Below are positions 52,214-60,862 of a DNA stretch of 64,000 nucleotides, one piece after another. How positions within the stretch are numbered: the first letter of the stretch is position 1; every line of letters begins with the position of its first letter. Origin of the DNA: Prauserella endophytica (lineage in GTDB: Bacteria > Actinomycetota > Actinomycetes > Mycobacteriales > Pseudonocardiaceae); contig NZ_SWMS01000023.1 of the NCBI RefSeq assembly GCF_005146945.1, forward strand, positions 41,666-105,665, given 5' to 3'. The position numbers were made by a program, and so were the translations under genes. Below the pieces are notes generated by a model. It saw nothing but the letters and a program-made list of their open reading frames with translations. It made no database searches and was not told where the DNA came from.

Positions 52214-54645
52214 CCACAGCCACGAACGCGACGCACACGTCCGCCAGCCCGCTCGGCCGGCATCGCATGCACGACTACCAGCATCTGCTCACCCGCCATC
52301 GCGTCGGGCCGCTGGATCGCTTGCCAGCACACGAGATCCTCGCTCAGCTTCCCGAGACACCCGCCTGGTCTTCGCTGCGGCGCAACCGCAGGCTCGAAGC
52401 GATCCGGGGCGCTTCGACCGTCTTGGACTGGCTGCATACGCACGACGGCGGCGGCTGGCAGGACCGATGGGTGAACTCCGGCGCCGACAACAACACGGCG
52501 TGGATCGCCACACTGGGCCTTCAGGACACGCGAGCCACGGACACCAAACGTGCCGAGCACCTGCGTGGCCTGACCATGCTGCTGCTCTGCCGTGCGGTGC
52601 TGCCGAGCTACGATTTTCTCCTCAGCTATCACTCGACCCGGCTGCTCGATCGGGTCCGCGAGTTCATGCGGCCAGACGTGTTCACCCGTGTCGAGCGAGC
52701 AGCGATCGAGCGTGGCCTCAGCAGTCACCAGACCCGCGAGACACTGGGTGCGCTGAGCAAAATCGTGCTGCACACCGGCCAGGAGATCGACCAGCTGTCA
52801 GCCGACGACCTGCTGGAAGCGCATGTCTGGAGCCTGCGGATCCGCGTCGGGTTCGGCAAGTTCCCCGGACTGCACGCCGCCTGGGACCTGCTGGCCGCGA
52901 TCGGTGTCTTGCCGGCCGGGTCCAGCCTGAGCAGCGTGGGCCTACGCCGTGGTCCTCGACCGACCGCGGAACTGGTCGACGACTACGGGGTCGTCTGTCG
53001 CCCTGTCCGTGATCTGTTGGTTCGCTATCTCGACGAACGTCGCCCAGCCCTGGACTACAGCACTTTCCGCGGCCTGGTCGCGATCCTGGTCGAGCGCTTC
53101 TGGGGTGACATCGAGCGGCACCATCCCGGCATCGAGACGCTGCAGCTGCCCGACGATGTCGCGCGCGAGTGGAAGAACCGGCTGCGAACGGTCACCGGAG
53201 CTGACGGAACGATCCGGGAACGCAAGAACTTCCACCAGATCCTGATGCGCATTAGGGCGTTCTATCTGGACATCCAGCAGTGGGCCTTGGAGGACGCCAG
53301 GTGGGCACCTTGGGCCGTGCCCAGCCCGGTTCGACGGATCGAGATCCAGGGACTGAACAAGGCGCATAAGAGGACGCAGGCGGCCATGCACCAGCGGGTA
53401 CGCCAGCGGCTGCCGCACCTGCCGTTGCTGGTCGACACCGCAGATCGATGCCGCGCCGAGATGACCGCATTGCTGGCCGCAGCCGAGCGATGCCGCCCCG
53501 GGCAAGTATTCGACCATGCCGGCGTCCGCTACCGTCGCGTCGCGCCGAAGACCGCGAAACAGGGGCAACCTTGGCAGCAGAGGAACTACGCCACGCAAGT
53601 GGAAAATCTCGTCAGCGGCGAGGTGTTCAACGTGACACAACGGGAGGATGAGTTCTTCTGGGCTTGGGCCGTCATTGAGACGCTGCGACACACTGGTGTC
53701 CGCTTGGAGGAACTGCTCGAGATCACGCACCTCGCCTTGGTATCCTATCGGCTTGCCGACAGCGGCGAAGTCGTTCCGCTATTGCAGATCGTTCCCTCCA
53801 AAGGGAACGAAGAGCGCCTGTTGCTAGTCAGTCCCGAGTTGGCCAGCGTTCTCGCCACGATGATTAGCCGCCTGCGTCGCGCCAACCACGACAAGGTTCC
53901 ACTTGTTCGCCGCTACGATGCCCACGAGCGCGTCACCGGTCCGGCGTTGCCGCACCTATTTCAACGCCGGACGGGCACCCGCAATGGCGTGATCAGCCCT
54001 GCCACCCTGCACAAGCTGATCAATCTCGTGCTCGCCGCATCTGGGCTGACGGACGCCGCTGACGAGCCACTTGCTTACACCCCGCACGACTTCCGAAAAA
54101 TTTTCACCTCGGAAGCCGTCGCCAGCGGTTTGCCGGTCCACATTGCCGCCCGGCTACTCGGTCATCACCACATCTCCACGACCGAGTCGTACTTGGCTGT
54201 GTTCCAGGAAGACTTGATCCGTTCCTACCGCGCATTTCTCGACAAACGCCGGGCCGTCAGGCCCCCGGAAGAATACCGGGAGCCCACTGACCAAGAGTGG
54301 CAGGAATTTCAGCAACACTTCCAATTGCGCAAAGTCGCACTAGGAGACTGCGGGAGACCATACGGATCCAGCTGCCAGCACGAACACAGCTGCGTGAGAT
54401 GCCCCATGCTCCGGGTCTCACCCACCCAGAGGCCCCGGCTCATCGAGATCATTCACAACCTCAACGCCCGAATCAACGAGGCAAAGATGAACAACTGGCT
54501 CGGCGAGGCAGAGGGCCTGCAGACCAGCCTCACCAAGGCCACAGAGAAACTCGTCAGTCTCGACCGCGCCATAGACCGCGCCCACAGCACGACGACTAAA
54601 CAGGGAACCACTGACCTCGGCATGCCTGTCATCAACCCTCGATGA
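52210..54645 (+). CDS. Large tyrosine recombinase, TnpB-like
   Basis: The product is 811 residues. A long N-terminal part of about 480 residues lacks familiar motifs. The catalytic domain follows, with RHTGVRLEELLEI (Arg at about 496), YTPHDFRKIFTSEAV (HxxR at about 626) and LLGHHHISTTESYLAVF (Tyr at about 661). After it, CGRPYGSSCQHEHSCVRCPM looks like a zinc-binding cluster, and a C-terminal coiled coil ends the protein. It is translationally coupled to the 413-residue recombinase. The pair plus the small HTH protein downstream matches the Tn554 tnpA/B/C plan. Confidence 0.85.
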   Translation: MTTATNATHTSASPLGRHRMHDYQHLLTRHRVGPLDRLPAHEILAQLPETPAWSSLRRNRRLEAIRGASTVLDWLHTHDGGGWQDRWVNSGADNNTAWIATLGLQDTRATDTKRAEHLRGLTMLLLCRAVLPSYDFLLSYHSTRLLDRVREFMRPDVFTRVERAAIERGLSSHQTRETLGALSKIVLHTGQEIDQLSADDLLEAHVWSLRIRVGFGKFPGLHAAWDLLAAIGVLPAGSSLSSVGLRRGPRPTAELVDDYGVVCRPVRDLLVRYLDERRPALDYSTFRGLVAILVERFWGDIERHHPGIETLQLPDDVAREWKNRLRTVTGADGTIRERKNFHQILMRIRAFYLDIQQWALEDARWAPWAVPSPVRRIEIQGLNKAHKRTQAAMHQRVRQRLPHLPLLVDTADRCRAEMTALLAAAERCRPGQVFDHAGVRYRRVAPKTAKQGQPWQQRNYATQVENLVSGEVFNVTQREDEFFWAWAVIETLRHTGVRLEELLEITHLALVSYRLADSGEVVPLLQIVPSKGNEERLLLVSPELASVLATMISRLRRANHDKVPLVRRYDAHERVTGPALPHLFQRRTGTRNGVISPATLHKLINLVLAASGLTDAADEPLAYTPHDFRKIFTSEAVASGLPVHIAARLLGHHHISTTESYLAVFQEDLIRSYRAFLDKRRAVRPPEEYREPTDQEWQEFQQHFQLRKVALGDCGRPYGSSCQHEHSCVRCPMLRVSPTQRPRLIEIIHNLNARINEAKMNNWLGEAEGLQTSLTKATEKLVSLDRAIDRAHSTTTKQGTTDLGMPVINPR

Positions 54646-54782
54646 GGCCCATCGCCCGTCTAGTCCAGAGAACCGGCGGGACCAACGAGCTGCTCCGTAC
54701 CGGGATGGCCATGGCCGTCACCTGCGCCGACGAAGTCACCGCCACCCGCGGACTCCGATGACGCGCCGGAACCGTGGGACCA

Positions 54783-54840
54783 GGTCAGCAGGGGTGTGTC
54801 GCGACCAGGAATCGCTGGTCACGACACACCCCTGCTGACC
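54783..54840 (+). terminator. Very long hairpin after the recombinase pair
   Basis: A 24-base arm (54783-54806, beginning GGTCAGCAGGGG) pairs with 54817-54840 (ending CCCCTGCTGACC) at 23 of 24 positions over a 10-base loop. No T-run follows. It could be a terminator, an RNA-stability element or a protein-binding site between tnpB-like and tnpC-like genes. Confidence 0.6.
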
Positions 54841-54944
54841 GCAGGCTGTCTCGGTAAGGTGTCTAGGGCGACACGGCGACGAACAGATGGTCAGCTACGC
54901 CCAGAGGCCGGCCAACCCCCGGGCCACGCGAGAGAGGGCCGCAG

Positions 54945-55220
54945 ATGGACAAGGACGAGCACATCGCGCAGCTGCGCGCCCGCCGACAGCGCATCGAAGC
55001 GATCGAAACCGCCCTGGAGAGCATCCGAGACGTGGAAAGCTCTCTGCAGGAGATGCGGGAGATCCTGCTCCAGCAGAGGAAGGTCGAACGAACGGAGCGG
55101 CTCACCGATATCCGCGAAGCGGACAAGGCCGGTGTGCCAAAGACCAAAATCTCCAAGGAGGTCGGCCTCAGCCGCGCGAACCTCTACAACCACCTCAAAG
55201 GCACCCCGCCGGACGAGTAG
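54945..55220 (+). CDS. Small coiled-coil/HTH protein, TnpC-like
   Basis: The product is 91 residues. Residues 1-55 form a charged coiled coil (RARRQRIEAIETALESIRDV, LQEMREILLQQRKVERTERL). VPKTKISKEVGLSRANLYNH is a helix-turn-helix of the invertase/TetR-like type. A short DNA-binding protein after two tyrosine recombinases corresponds in position and size to TnpC of Tn554, which aids transposition. GAGAGAGGG precedes the ATG. Confidence 0.75.
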   Translation: MDKDEHIAQLRARRQRIEAIETALESIRDVESSLQEMREILLQQRKVERTERLTDIREADKAGVPKTKISKEVGLSRANLYNHLKGTPPDE

Positions 55221-55323
55221 CCGGACTCACGCGGCTGGACGATCATCGGAGAACCAGAGCCATGCGCCGGAACGCTCCGGAAATGTCACGGAGGCTCTTC
55301 CCTGCGACGCGGCGGATGCGCAC

Positions 55324-56277
55324 CTATCGGCAGAGCTGGCCTCCTCGCTGCCGGTAGAACTCCACCGGGTCGACGGCTTGGCCGTTGGCCTCAATCTGCA
55401 GGTGCAGGTGCGCTCCGGTGGACGCTCCCCGATTTCCGACCGCGGCGATGGGCTGGCCGGCTTGAACGGATTGCCCTTCGCGGACCAGATTGTGGTCGTT
55501 GTGGCCGTAGATCGTCACGATCCCGTCCCCGTGCTGGATGCGGACCCACAGCCCGTAGCCGGACGCCGGGCCTGAGCTGATCACCGTGCCGGAGTTGGCT
55601 GCCAGGATCGGAGTACCGATGGGCGCACCGATGTCGAGTCCTTTGTGGAATTCGCTGCCGCGATAACCGAATGCGGAGGTGCAGGTGCCGCTCGTGGGTG
55701 TCGTCCAGCCGCCGGTCGTCGCACTGGTCGTACAGGTGGCACCTTGGACAGCCCCGACGATCTGGCGCGCTGCTGGCTCGAATTTCCCGTAGCGGTCAGG
55801 AAAGCCTGATCGCTGCACGGTCTGGGCGGCCACGGTGACCGGCATGTTCTGCCAGTTCGGCAGCGCCAGCAGATGCCGGTAGAACTGCTCGCTGCTGTAG
55901 GTGGGGTCCATGATCTGCGTGACACTTCCCCAGCCTTGGGACGGCCTCTGTTGGAACAAGCCGACGCTGTCGCGATCGCCGTAGTTCAGGTTCTTCAGTT
56001 GCGACTCGGTGAGCGCCGTGGCGACCGCGACGACCCAGCCTTGCTCGGGCACGTTCATCCGTTTGCCGACAGCGACGATCGTCGCTGCGTTGCTCATCTC
56101 CTGCGGTCCGTACCCCGCTGCCGAGGTCGCGCTCGCCCCGGCGGGGGCACAGTTCATGCCCCCGCCGGAACTGCTGGAACTGCCGAATACGGCTTGAACC
56201 ACAGCGATGGCGCCGCCACCGATGAAGAGCATGATCACGACGACGAACCCGGCACCGGCGGCGGCCACCTTGCCCAT
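55324..56277 (-). CDS. Conjugative cell-wall hydrolase with M23 domain
   Basis: The product is 317 residues. A membrane anchor lies at about residues 9-30 (AGFVVVIMLFIGGGAIAVV). A lytic-transglycosylase-like domain follows (VAVATALTESQLKNLNYGDR with the candidate catalytic Glu, then GLFQQRPSQGWGS). The C-terminal M23 metallopeptidase domain has FHKGLDIGAP and HLHLQIEANG, supplying the His/Asp/His zinc ligands. Two-domain wall hydrolases of this kind open the peptidoglycan for T4SS assembly. GGAGGTGA precedes the ATG. It is the last gene of the minus-strand conjugation block. Confidence 0.88.
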   Translation of the reverse strand: MGKVAAAGAGFVVVIMLFIGGGAIAVVQAVFGSSSSSGGGMNCAPAGASATSAAGYGPQEMSNAATIVAVGKRMNVPEQGWVVAVATALTESQLKNLNYGDRDSVGLFQQRPSQGWGSVTQIMDPTYSSEQFYRHLLALPNWQNMPVTVAAQTVQRSGFPDRYGKFEPAARQIVGAVQGATCTTSATTGGWTTPTSGTCTSAFGYRGSEFHKGLDIGAPIGTPILAANSGTVISSGPASGYGLWVRIQHGDGIVTIYGHNDHNLVREGQSVQAGQPIAAVGNRGASTGAHLHLQIEANGQAVDPVEFYRQRGGQLCR

Positions 56278-56283
56278 GGCGCA

Positions 56284-57321
56284 TCACCTCCACGGATGCG
56301 CGGGGTCGGGCGGGGGCATCGGGGAGGGCGGGGCCACCTCCGGACGTGCGGTGGCGGGCGTGGCGGCGGCCGTCGGACGCTGCCCACCGCTGGGGGCCGA
56401 GGCGCGCAAGTTCGGCCAGAGGGTGGGCAGGTCAGCCAGCGCCACCCGACCGGCGGTGCCGGACTCGTCGAGCCGTCGCCAGCGCGGCGCGGCCATATCG
56501 AGCGGGTCCGCCGCGGCCTCGCCGCTGCTGGTCGCCACGGGTACGCGTGCAGGCCGGTCGAGACCGCGCAGCGCCTCGGTCATCACCCTGCGTGCGTTGA
56601 CCTCGCGCCTGGCACTGGGCAGCCACACCAGCACGGGTGTGGTGATGCCCGTGACCTCGGCCAGCCGTTCGTAGCGGGCGAGCTTGCCCGCCAGGCGGGA
56701 CAGTTGCTCGGTGCCGAAGTCGAACTCGATGAACCACTCGACGTCCCGGCCAGTCTCACGCCAGCGTCCGTAGCCGTCCGGGGTGACGATGTCGCCCCAG
56801 TGCCGGCCGCACCGGGCGGCCGACCACCACGCCGCGAGCACACCAGCGGCACCGGGTTGACGCGCTCGGCGGATCAGGGTGGTGAACAGTCCGTTGCAGC
56901 CCACGGTGTGCGCCAGCTGTAGCGAGAATGCGCGTCCGATCTCGCGTTCACGGCTGTAGCCCAGTTCCTTGTGGTCGATGCCGTCTTCGCGAGCGAGGGC
57001 GACAGCTCCGGCGGTGTCGAGGACGTAGTACATCGGGTGCGATCCGCGGTCGCGGTGCGGCTGGAACCGGTGCAGTACGCCCCACTGGTAGAGGTTGCGC
57101 AGGCGCAGGTTCGCCCCGCGGCGACCGGTGAAGGCGATATCGATGATTTGGGTGCTGGTGAGCACGTGGTGCTCGAACAGCATCCGGCACAGCCACCGGT
57201 CGCGATCGGTGAGATGCCGGGCCAGCCACGCGTGATGCTCGGCCGAGTTGAGCACCCGCGCAACAGGTCGTTCCGGCCGATGTGCACGCAATTGTCGTTG
57301 CTGGGTGGGATTGCTCACCAT
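56284..57321 (-). CDS. Replication-relaxation family protein
   Basis: The product is 345 residues of the actinobacterial Replic_Relax family found on plasmids and conjugative elements. A winged-helix N-terminus (WLCRMLFEHHVLTSTQIIDI, RLRNLYQWGVLHRFQPHRD) is followed by a nuclease-like core (GDIVTPDGYGRWRETGRDVE, WFIEFDFGTEQLSRLAGKLA), where Asp, Glu and Lys residues are spaced as in restriction-endonuclease-like folds. ATG 57321 is chosen because GGAGG lies about 11 bases upstream; the frame is open to 57372. It lies 6 bases before the hydrolase gene. Confidence 0.82.
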   Translation of the reverse strand: MVSNPTQQRQLRAHRPERPVARVLNSAEHHAWLARHLTDRDRWLCRMLFEHHVLTSTQIIDIAFTGRRGANLRLRNLYQWGVLHRFQPHRDRGSHPMYYVLDTAGAVALAREDGIDHKELGYSREREIGRAFSLQLAHTVGCNGLFTTLIRRARQPGAAGVLAAWWSAARCGRHWGDIVTPDGYGRWRETGRDVEWFIEFDFGTEQLSRLAGKLARYERLAEVTGITTPVLVWLPSARREVNARRVMTEALRGLDRPARVPVATSSGEAAADPLDMAAPRWRRLDESGTAGRVALADLPTLWPNLRASAPSGGQRPTAAATPATARPEVAPPSPMPPPDPAHPWR

Positions 57322-57390
57322 CGTGCCGTGCACCTCCAAGGACGGCAGGACGCGAGAACGCCCTGCGGGCAAACGGAAAAAGCTGAAGGG

Positions 57391-59892
57391 TCAGGCCGCG
57401 CGGCGCGGATCGAACGCCACCGGCTGGACGTGCTCGGCCGGATCGGGCGTGCTTCGAGGCTCGGTGTTCACGAGCGCGAGCCGACGGATCTCCTTGGCCC
57501 GACCGGGAATCGCGGGCTGAAGCTTCTCGGTGACCGCGGTGAACGGGGGAGCTTCCTCGCTGTCGAGCACCAGCCGCGCGGCGATGTGGAATCGGCCCAG
57601 ATTGGCGAGGTCGTGCTCGGAGAGCCGGGGCGCGGTATGCCGGGCCAAGTCTCTGGCGTCTTCGGGCGACGCCGAGAAAATGATCTTCGAGCGGGCGTTG
57701 GTGCTGATGCCTTCCTCCAGTTCGCGCGGTAGCTGCCGCAGGTACTGGTGCGCGAGCGTCATCGACATCCGGTAGCCCCGGGCTTCGGCGAGCATGTCTT
57801 CCATCGGGTACGCCAGATTGAGGAAGTTGTGGCACTCGTCGATGTAGAGCGAGGCATCGTGCCGGTCGCGCTGCGGTATCCGGGCTCGCCGGGTGGCGGC
57901 CTGCCAGGTGCGGGCCACGACGATCGAGCCGATCAGGCGTGCGGTGTCCATCCCGAGCGCGTCCTTGCCCAAACGCACCAGGCAGATTCCGCCGTCGAGT
58001 ACCGCGTCCATGTCCACTGTGGATTCGCCACCGGCGAGGGATGCCCGCACGAACGGGCGCAGCAGCAGGCCGCGGAGCTTGTTCATCAGCGGCGCGACGA
58101 CCTGTGCCCGGCTGGCGTCGGACAGATCGTCGTACCAGTGCCAGAACCCGGTCAGGACGTCGTCGGAGATCTGTTCGAGCGCACGCTGCCGGAATGCGGG
58201 CACCGTCAACAGTTTCGGCAGATCGGTCAGCGTGGGTGTGCCGGGCAGCTCGCGCAGGGTCAGCAGACCGGAGCGCAGGATGTCCTCGGTACGCGGCCCC
58301 CAGCTGGAGGCGTAGACGTGGGAGAAGATCGACACCAGGTTGTCCACGGTGCGGGCGGTGTCGTCGCCTTCGAGCGGGTTGAGCACGGGCGGGCGGGAGC
58401 GGCTGTCGGCGTCGAAGAGCACCACTTTCTCCCCGAGCCGCGAGGGCAGCCGCATCAGGGTGTCCGCGACCAGGTCTCCCTTGGGATCGATCACGACCAG
58501 GCCGCGGCCGGCGTTGGCGTCGTCGAGGATCATCCGCGCCATCAGCTCGCTTTTGCCTGACCCGGTCGCACCCAGGATGTGCAGGTGATGACGCGCGTCG
58601 GCGACGCGTAGCCCCACCGGCCGGGAGTGGCCGGAGTCGGTGATCCCGATCGGTTTCACTCCGGCGCCCGCGGTGGCGATTCCCGGTGGCGGCGGCACCG
58701 CCTTCGCTCCGGCGCGCTGCAAGCCGGGCACGGCCTCGTCGGTCGGGACGTGCGCGAGCGCGGCCAGTTCGGTGATCGAGAGCAGATCACCGGAGGTGAG
58801 GCGTCGTTCGGCCACGGACTGGACCGGGTGCGCGAGCCGGACGCGACGGTAGTAGTTATGTTCGCTGTAAGCCGCGAACGCGCTGGCGATGGCATGCCCG
58901 CGTCCGCGCAGGTGCTCCCGCACCGGAACCCGCTCCGCGCCGGTCGCGTGCTCGTCGACCAAGGTGGCCACGGCGTACCGGATGCGGGTCTCGTACTGGG
59001 AGCTGCGCTGCTTGGCCACGATGACCCGGTCCTGCGCCGAGGTTTCCAGCGAGGTCTGGTGATCGACGACCGGCCGCTTCGTGGTCGCGTGGGGTTTGCG
59101 CGATCCGGTGTGCGGGGTGATCAGGTCCAGGAGGCGCCCGGCCAGCCGGACCGAGCTGCCCGTGCGGACCCGGCGGGCGGCTCGGCGGGCTTTGCGGACA
59201 CGCGCGCCGGTGACCGGGCGCGCAAGGATCTGCACCACGGCACGTTCATGAGTGGCCATGCCGACCGGAGCGCCCAGCAAGGCACGGACCGGATCAGTGG
59301 GGAAGTCCGACCGGATGGGCAGTGCCTCGCTGCGGGCCAGGCGCAGTTCGCCGCCCACGGCCTCGACCGCTTTGCCTGGCGGGTTGGCCAAGGGGATCGG
59401 CGGCTTGGCCGGGGCTGTGCGGGTGTGCGCGCCGGGCCAGGCAGCCTCGATGGCGCGTTCGGCCATGCCGGGCGGCACGACGCCCGGCAGCCACAGCCGC
59501 AAGGCGACTCCGGCATGGGAAAACACGTACTCCCACACGATGTGCGGCTGGCCGTGCATCCGCCGTTTCCAGCCGGACCGCAACAGCCCGACCAGGTTGG
59601 AATATAGAGCCGCCGCGCCGTCCGGATCGACCGTGGGCGGAGCCAGCACTGTGACCACCCGGGCGTCGGCGGCCATTCGGTCATGGCACCGGCGCGTCCA
59701 CCACCGTCGCCCGACCACGACGCCAGCCACCGCAAGCGCGACGGCCGGCCCGACCAGTGGCCCCCAGGTCAGTGCGAATTCCCGCAGTGCCGTAACAACA
59801 GCGCGCATTGCGGCACCGGGATCGCGCAGGTAGTCCTGCAACGGTGAGGCAAGCGTCCTCGATGACGCGACAACAGATTGAGTGGATGACAT
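57391..59892 (-). CDS. TraG/VirD4-type conjugative coupling ATPase
   Basis: The product is 833 residues. A membrane helix at about residues 42-62 (WGPLVGPAVALAVAGVVVG) precedes a large region absent from enterobacterial VirD4. The motor domain has Walker A HILGATGSGKSELMARM, VVIDPKGDLV and Walker B SLYIDECHNFL, then LAHQYLRQL and FSASPEDARDLA. Coupling proteins bring the DNA-relaxase complex to the secretion channel and pump DNA. ATG 59892 is preceded by GAGAGAGGGG. It lies between the Gp88-like and replication-relaxation genes on the same strand. Confidence 0.9.
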   Translation of the reverse strand: MSSTQSVVASSRTLASPLQDYLRDPGAAMRAVVTALREFALTWGPLVGPAVALAVAGVVVGRRWWTRRCHDRMAADARVVTVLAPPTVDPDGAAALYSNLVGLLRSGWKRRMHGQPHIVWEYVFSHAGVALRLWLPGVVPPGMAERAIEAAWPGAHTRTAPAKPPIPLANPPGKAVEAVGGELRLARSEALPIRSDFPTDPVRALLGAPVGMATHERAVVQILARPVTGARVRKARRAARRVRTGSSVRLAGRLLDLITPHTGSRKPHATTKRPVVDHQTSLETSAQDRVIVAKQRSSQYETRIRYAVATLVDEHATGAERVPVREHLRGRGHAIASAFAAYSEHNYYRRVRLAHPVQSVAERRLTSGDLLSITELAALAHVPTDEAVPGLQRAGAKAVPPPPGIATAGAGVKPIGITDSGHSRPVGLRVADARHHLHILGATGSGKSELMARMILDDANAGRGLVVIDPKGDLVADTLMRLPSRLGEKVVLFDADSRSRPPVLNPLEGDDTARTVDNLVSIFSHVYASSWGPRTEDILRSGLLTLRELPGTPTLTDLPKLLTVPAFRQRALEQISDDVLTGFWHWYDDLSDASRAQVVAPLMNKLRGLLLRPFVRASLAGGESTVDMDAVLDGGICLVRLGKDALGMDTARLIGSIVVARTWQAATRRARIPQRDRHDASLYIDECHNFLNLAYPMEDMLAEARGYRMSMTLAHQYLRQLPRELEEGISTNARSKIIFSASPEDARDLARHTAPRLSEHDLANLGRFHIAARLVLDSEEAPPFTAVTEKLQPAIPGRAKEIRRLALVNTEPRSTPDPAEHVQPVAFDPRRAA

Positions 59893-59936
59893 CAGAAATC
59901 CCCTCTCTCGCAAGGAAAAGTCGACAGGACGCGGAT

Positions 59937-60773
59937 TCAGGCCGCGTGTCGCTCGGCGTCGTCCTCGCTCGGTTGGCCTTCCGGCATCGAGGTAGGTGCG
60001 GACGGGTCGTTGGGCACGAGTCGCAGATGACGGCGCCGCTTGTGTGTTCGTTCGGCGTCGATCTCGGCCTGCCACTCCGACAGCCGCCGCCCGCCCATGC
60101 GCTTGAGGAACTGCGGGATGCGGTTTGCGGGCACCCCGACCAATCGCGGGCCGAGCACGGCGAGCAGATCCGAGGCTTCCTGCGACGACCACCCGGCCTC
60201 GGTGATGGCGTCCTCGTCGGGAAACACGTCGGCGACCCGGTCACGGTCGGGGTCAATGAAGGAGTCTTCGCGACCGCCGTAGCTGTACACCCACAGGAAG
60301 TTCTCGGGCGGGTCAGGTTCGATCAGCCTTTTGAATCGGCGAACTTCCTTTGTGTAGCAATAGAAAGTCACCTGTGGGCAGGCTCGCATCACGCGACACC
60401 ACGCCAACGTGTAGGCATCGCTGAAAAAATCGCCTGCGTCGTGAACCCTGACAAATTTCCCGACCAGGCGCGGTGCCGACAGTTCGCGGATCATTGCCTC
60501 TGTCCAACCGGGAAGATCGTCCATAACGAACGCGAGATTGGCTGTATGCTTGGCGTTGACCGCAGGGAAGAGATAAGTTCCGTTGCGCGCGTAGCAGATC
60601 CGAGTGCACGCGCTTGCCGCCGGGCAGGTCACCTGCGTCCGTCCGTCGGGCAACCGGGCGGCCAGTGCAGGCAGAGTCCAGTTCCAGACACCGATTGCGC
60701 GCATCTCCCGGTTCTGTGTCAGCAACCGGGCTGGCCGCGCCGGAACCGTAGTTATGTGGGCGGAAGAAGACAT
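59937..60773 (-). CDS. Gp88-like Cys-cluster protein
   Basis: The product is 278 residues. VTCPAASACTRICYARNGTY places cysteines at 50, 56 and 60 followed by YA, and VRVHDAGDFFSDAYTLAWCR with VTFYCYTKEVRRFKRL completes the pattern of the family named after mycobacteriophage gene product 88. The cysteine spacing resembles radical-SAM or iron-sulfur sites, but no reaction is known. The C-terminus is charged (HKRRRHLRLVPNDP). It sits inside the conjugation operon between VirB4 and TraG, so a transfer- or replication-linked role is likely. Confidence 0.8.
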   Translation of the reverse strand: MSSSAHITTVPARPARLLTQNREMRAIGVWNWTLPALAARLPDGRTQVTCPAASACTRICYARNGTYLFPAVNAKHTANLAFVMDDLPGWTEAMIRELSAPRLVGKFVRVHDAGDFFSDAYTLAWCRVMRACPQVTFYCYTKEVRRFKRLIEPDPPENFLWVYSYGGREDSFIDPDRDRVADVFPDEDAITEAGWSSQEASDLLAVLGPRLVGVPANRIPQFLKRMGGRRLSEWQAEIDAERTHKRRRHLRLVPNDPSAPTSMPEGQPSEDDAERHAA

Positions 60774-60862
60774 GCGACACCTCGCAAAGGCAGTCAGTCG
60801 GGGTGCAAGAAACGAGCAGAAACGTTGTGGTTGAAGGGATCGATCCGTCGCGGTGGGGCGGG

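Noticed and set aside
50934..55224. TAGCCGG at 50934-50940 and 55218-55224 as ends of the second recombinase element
   Set aside because: A 7-bp match between two loosely chosen flanks is expected by chance fairly often, and joining the flanks does not restore a recognisable gene.
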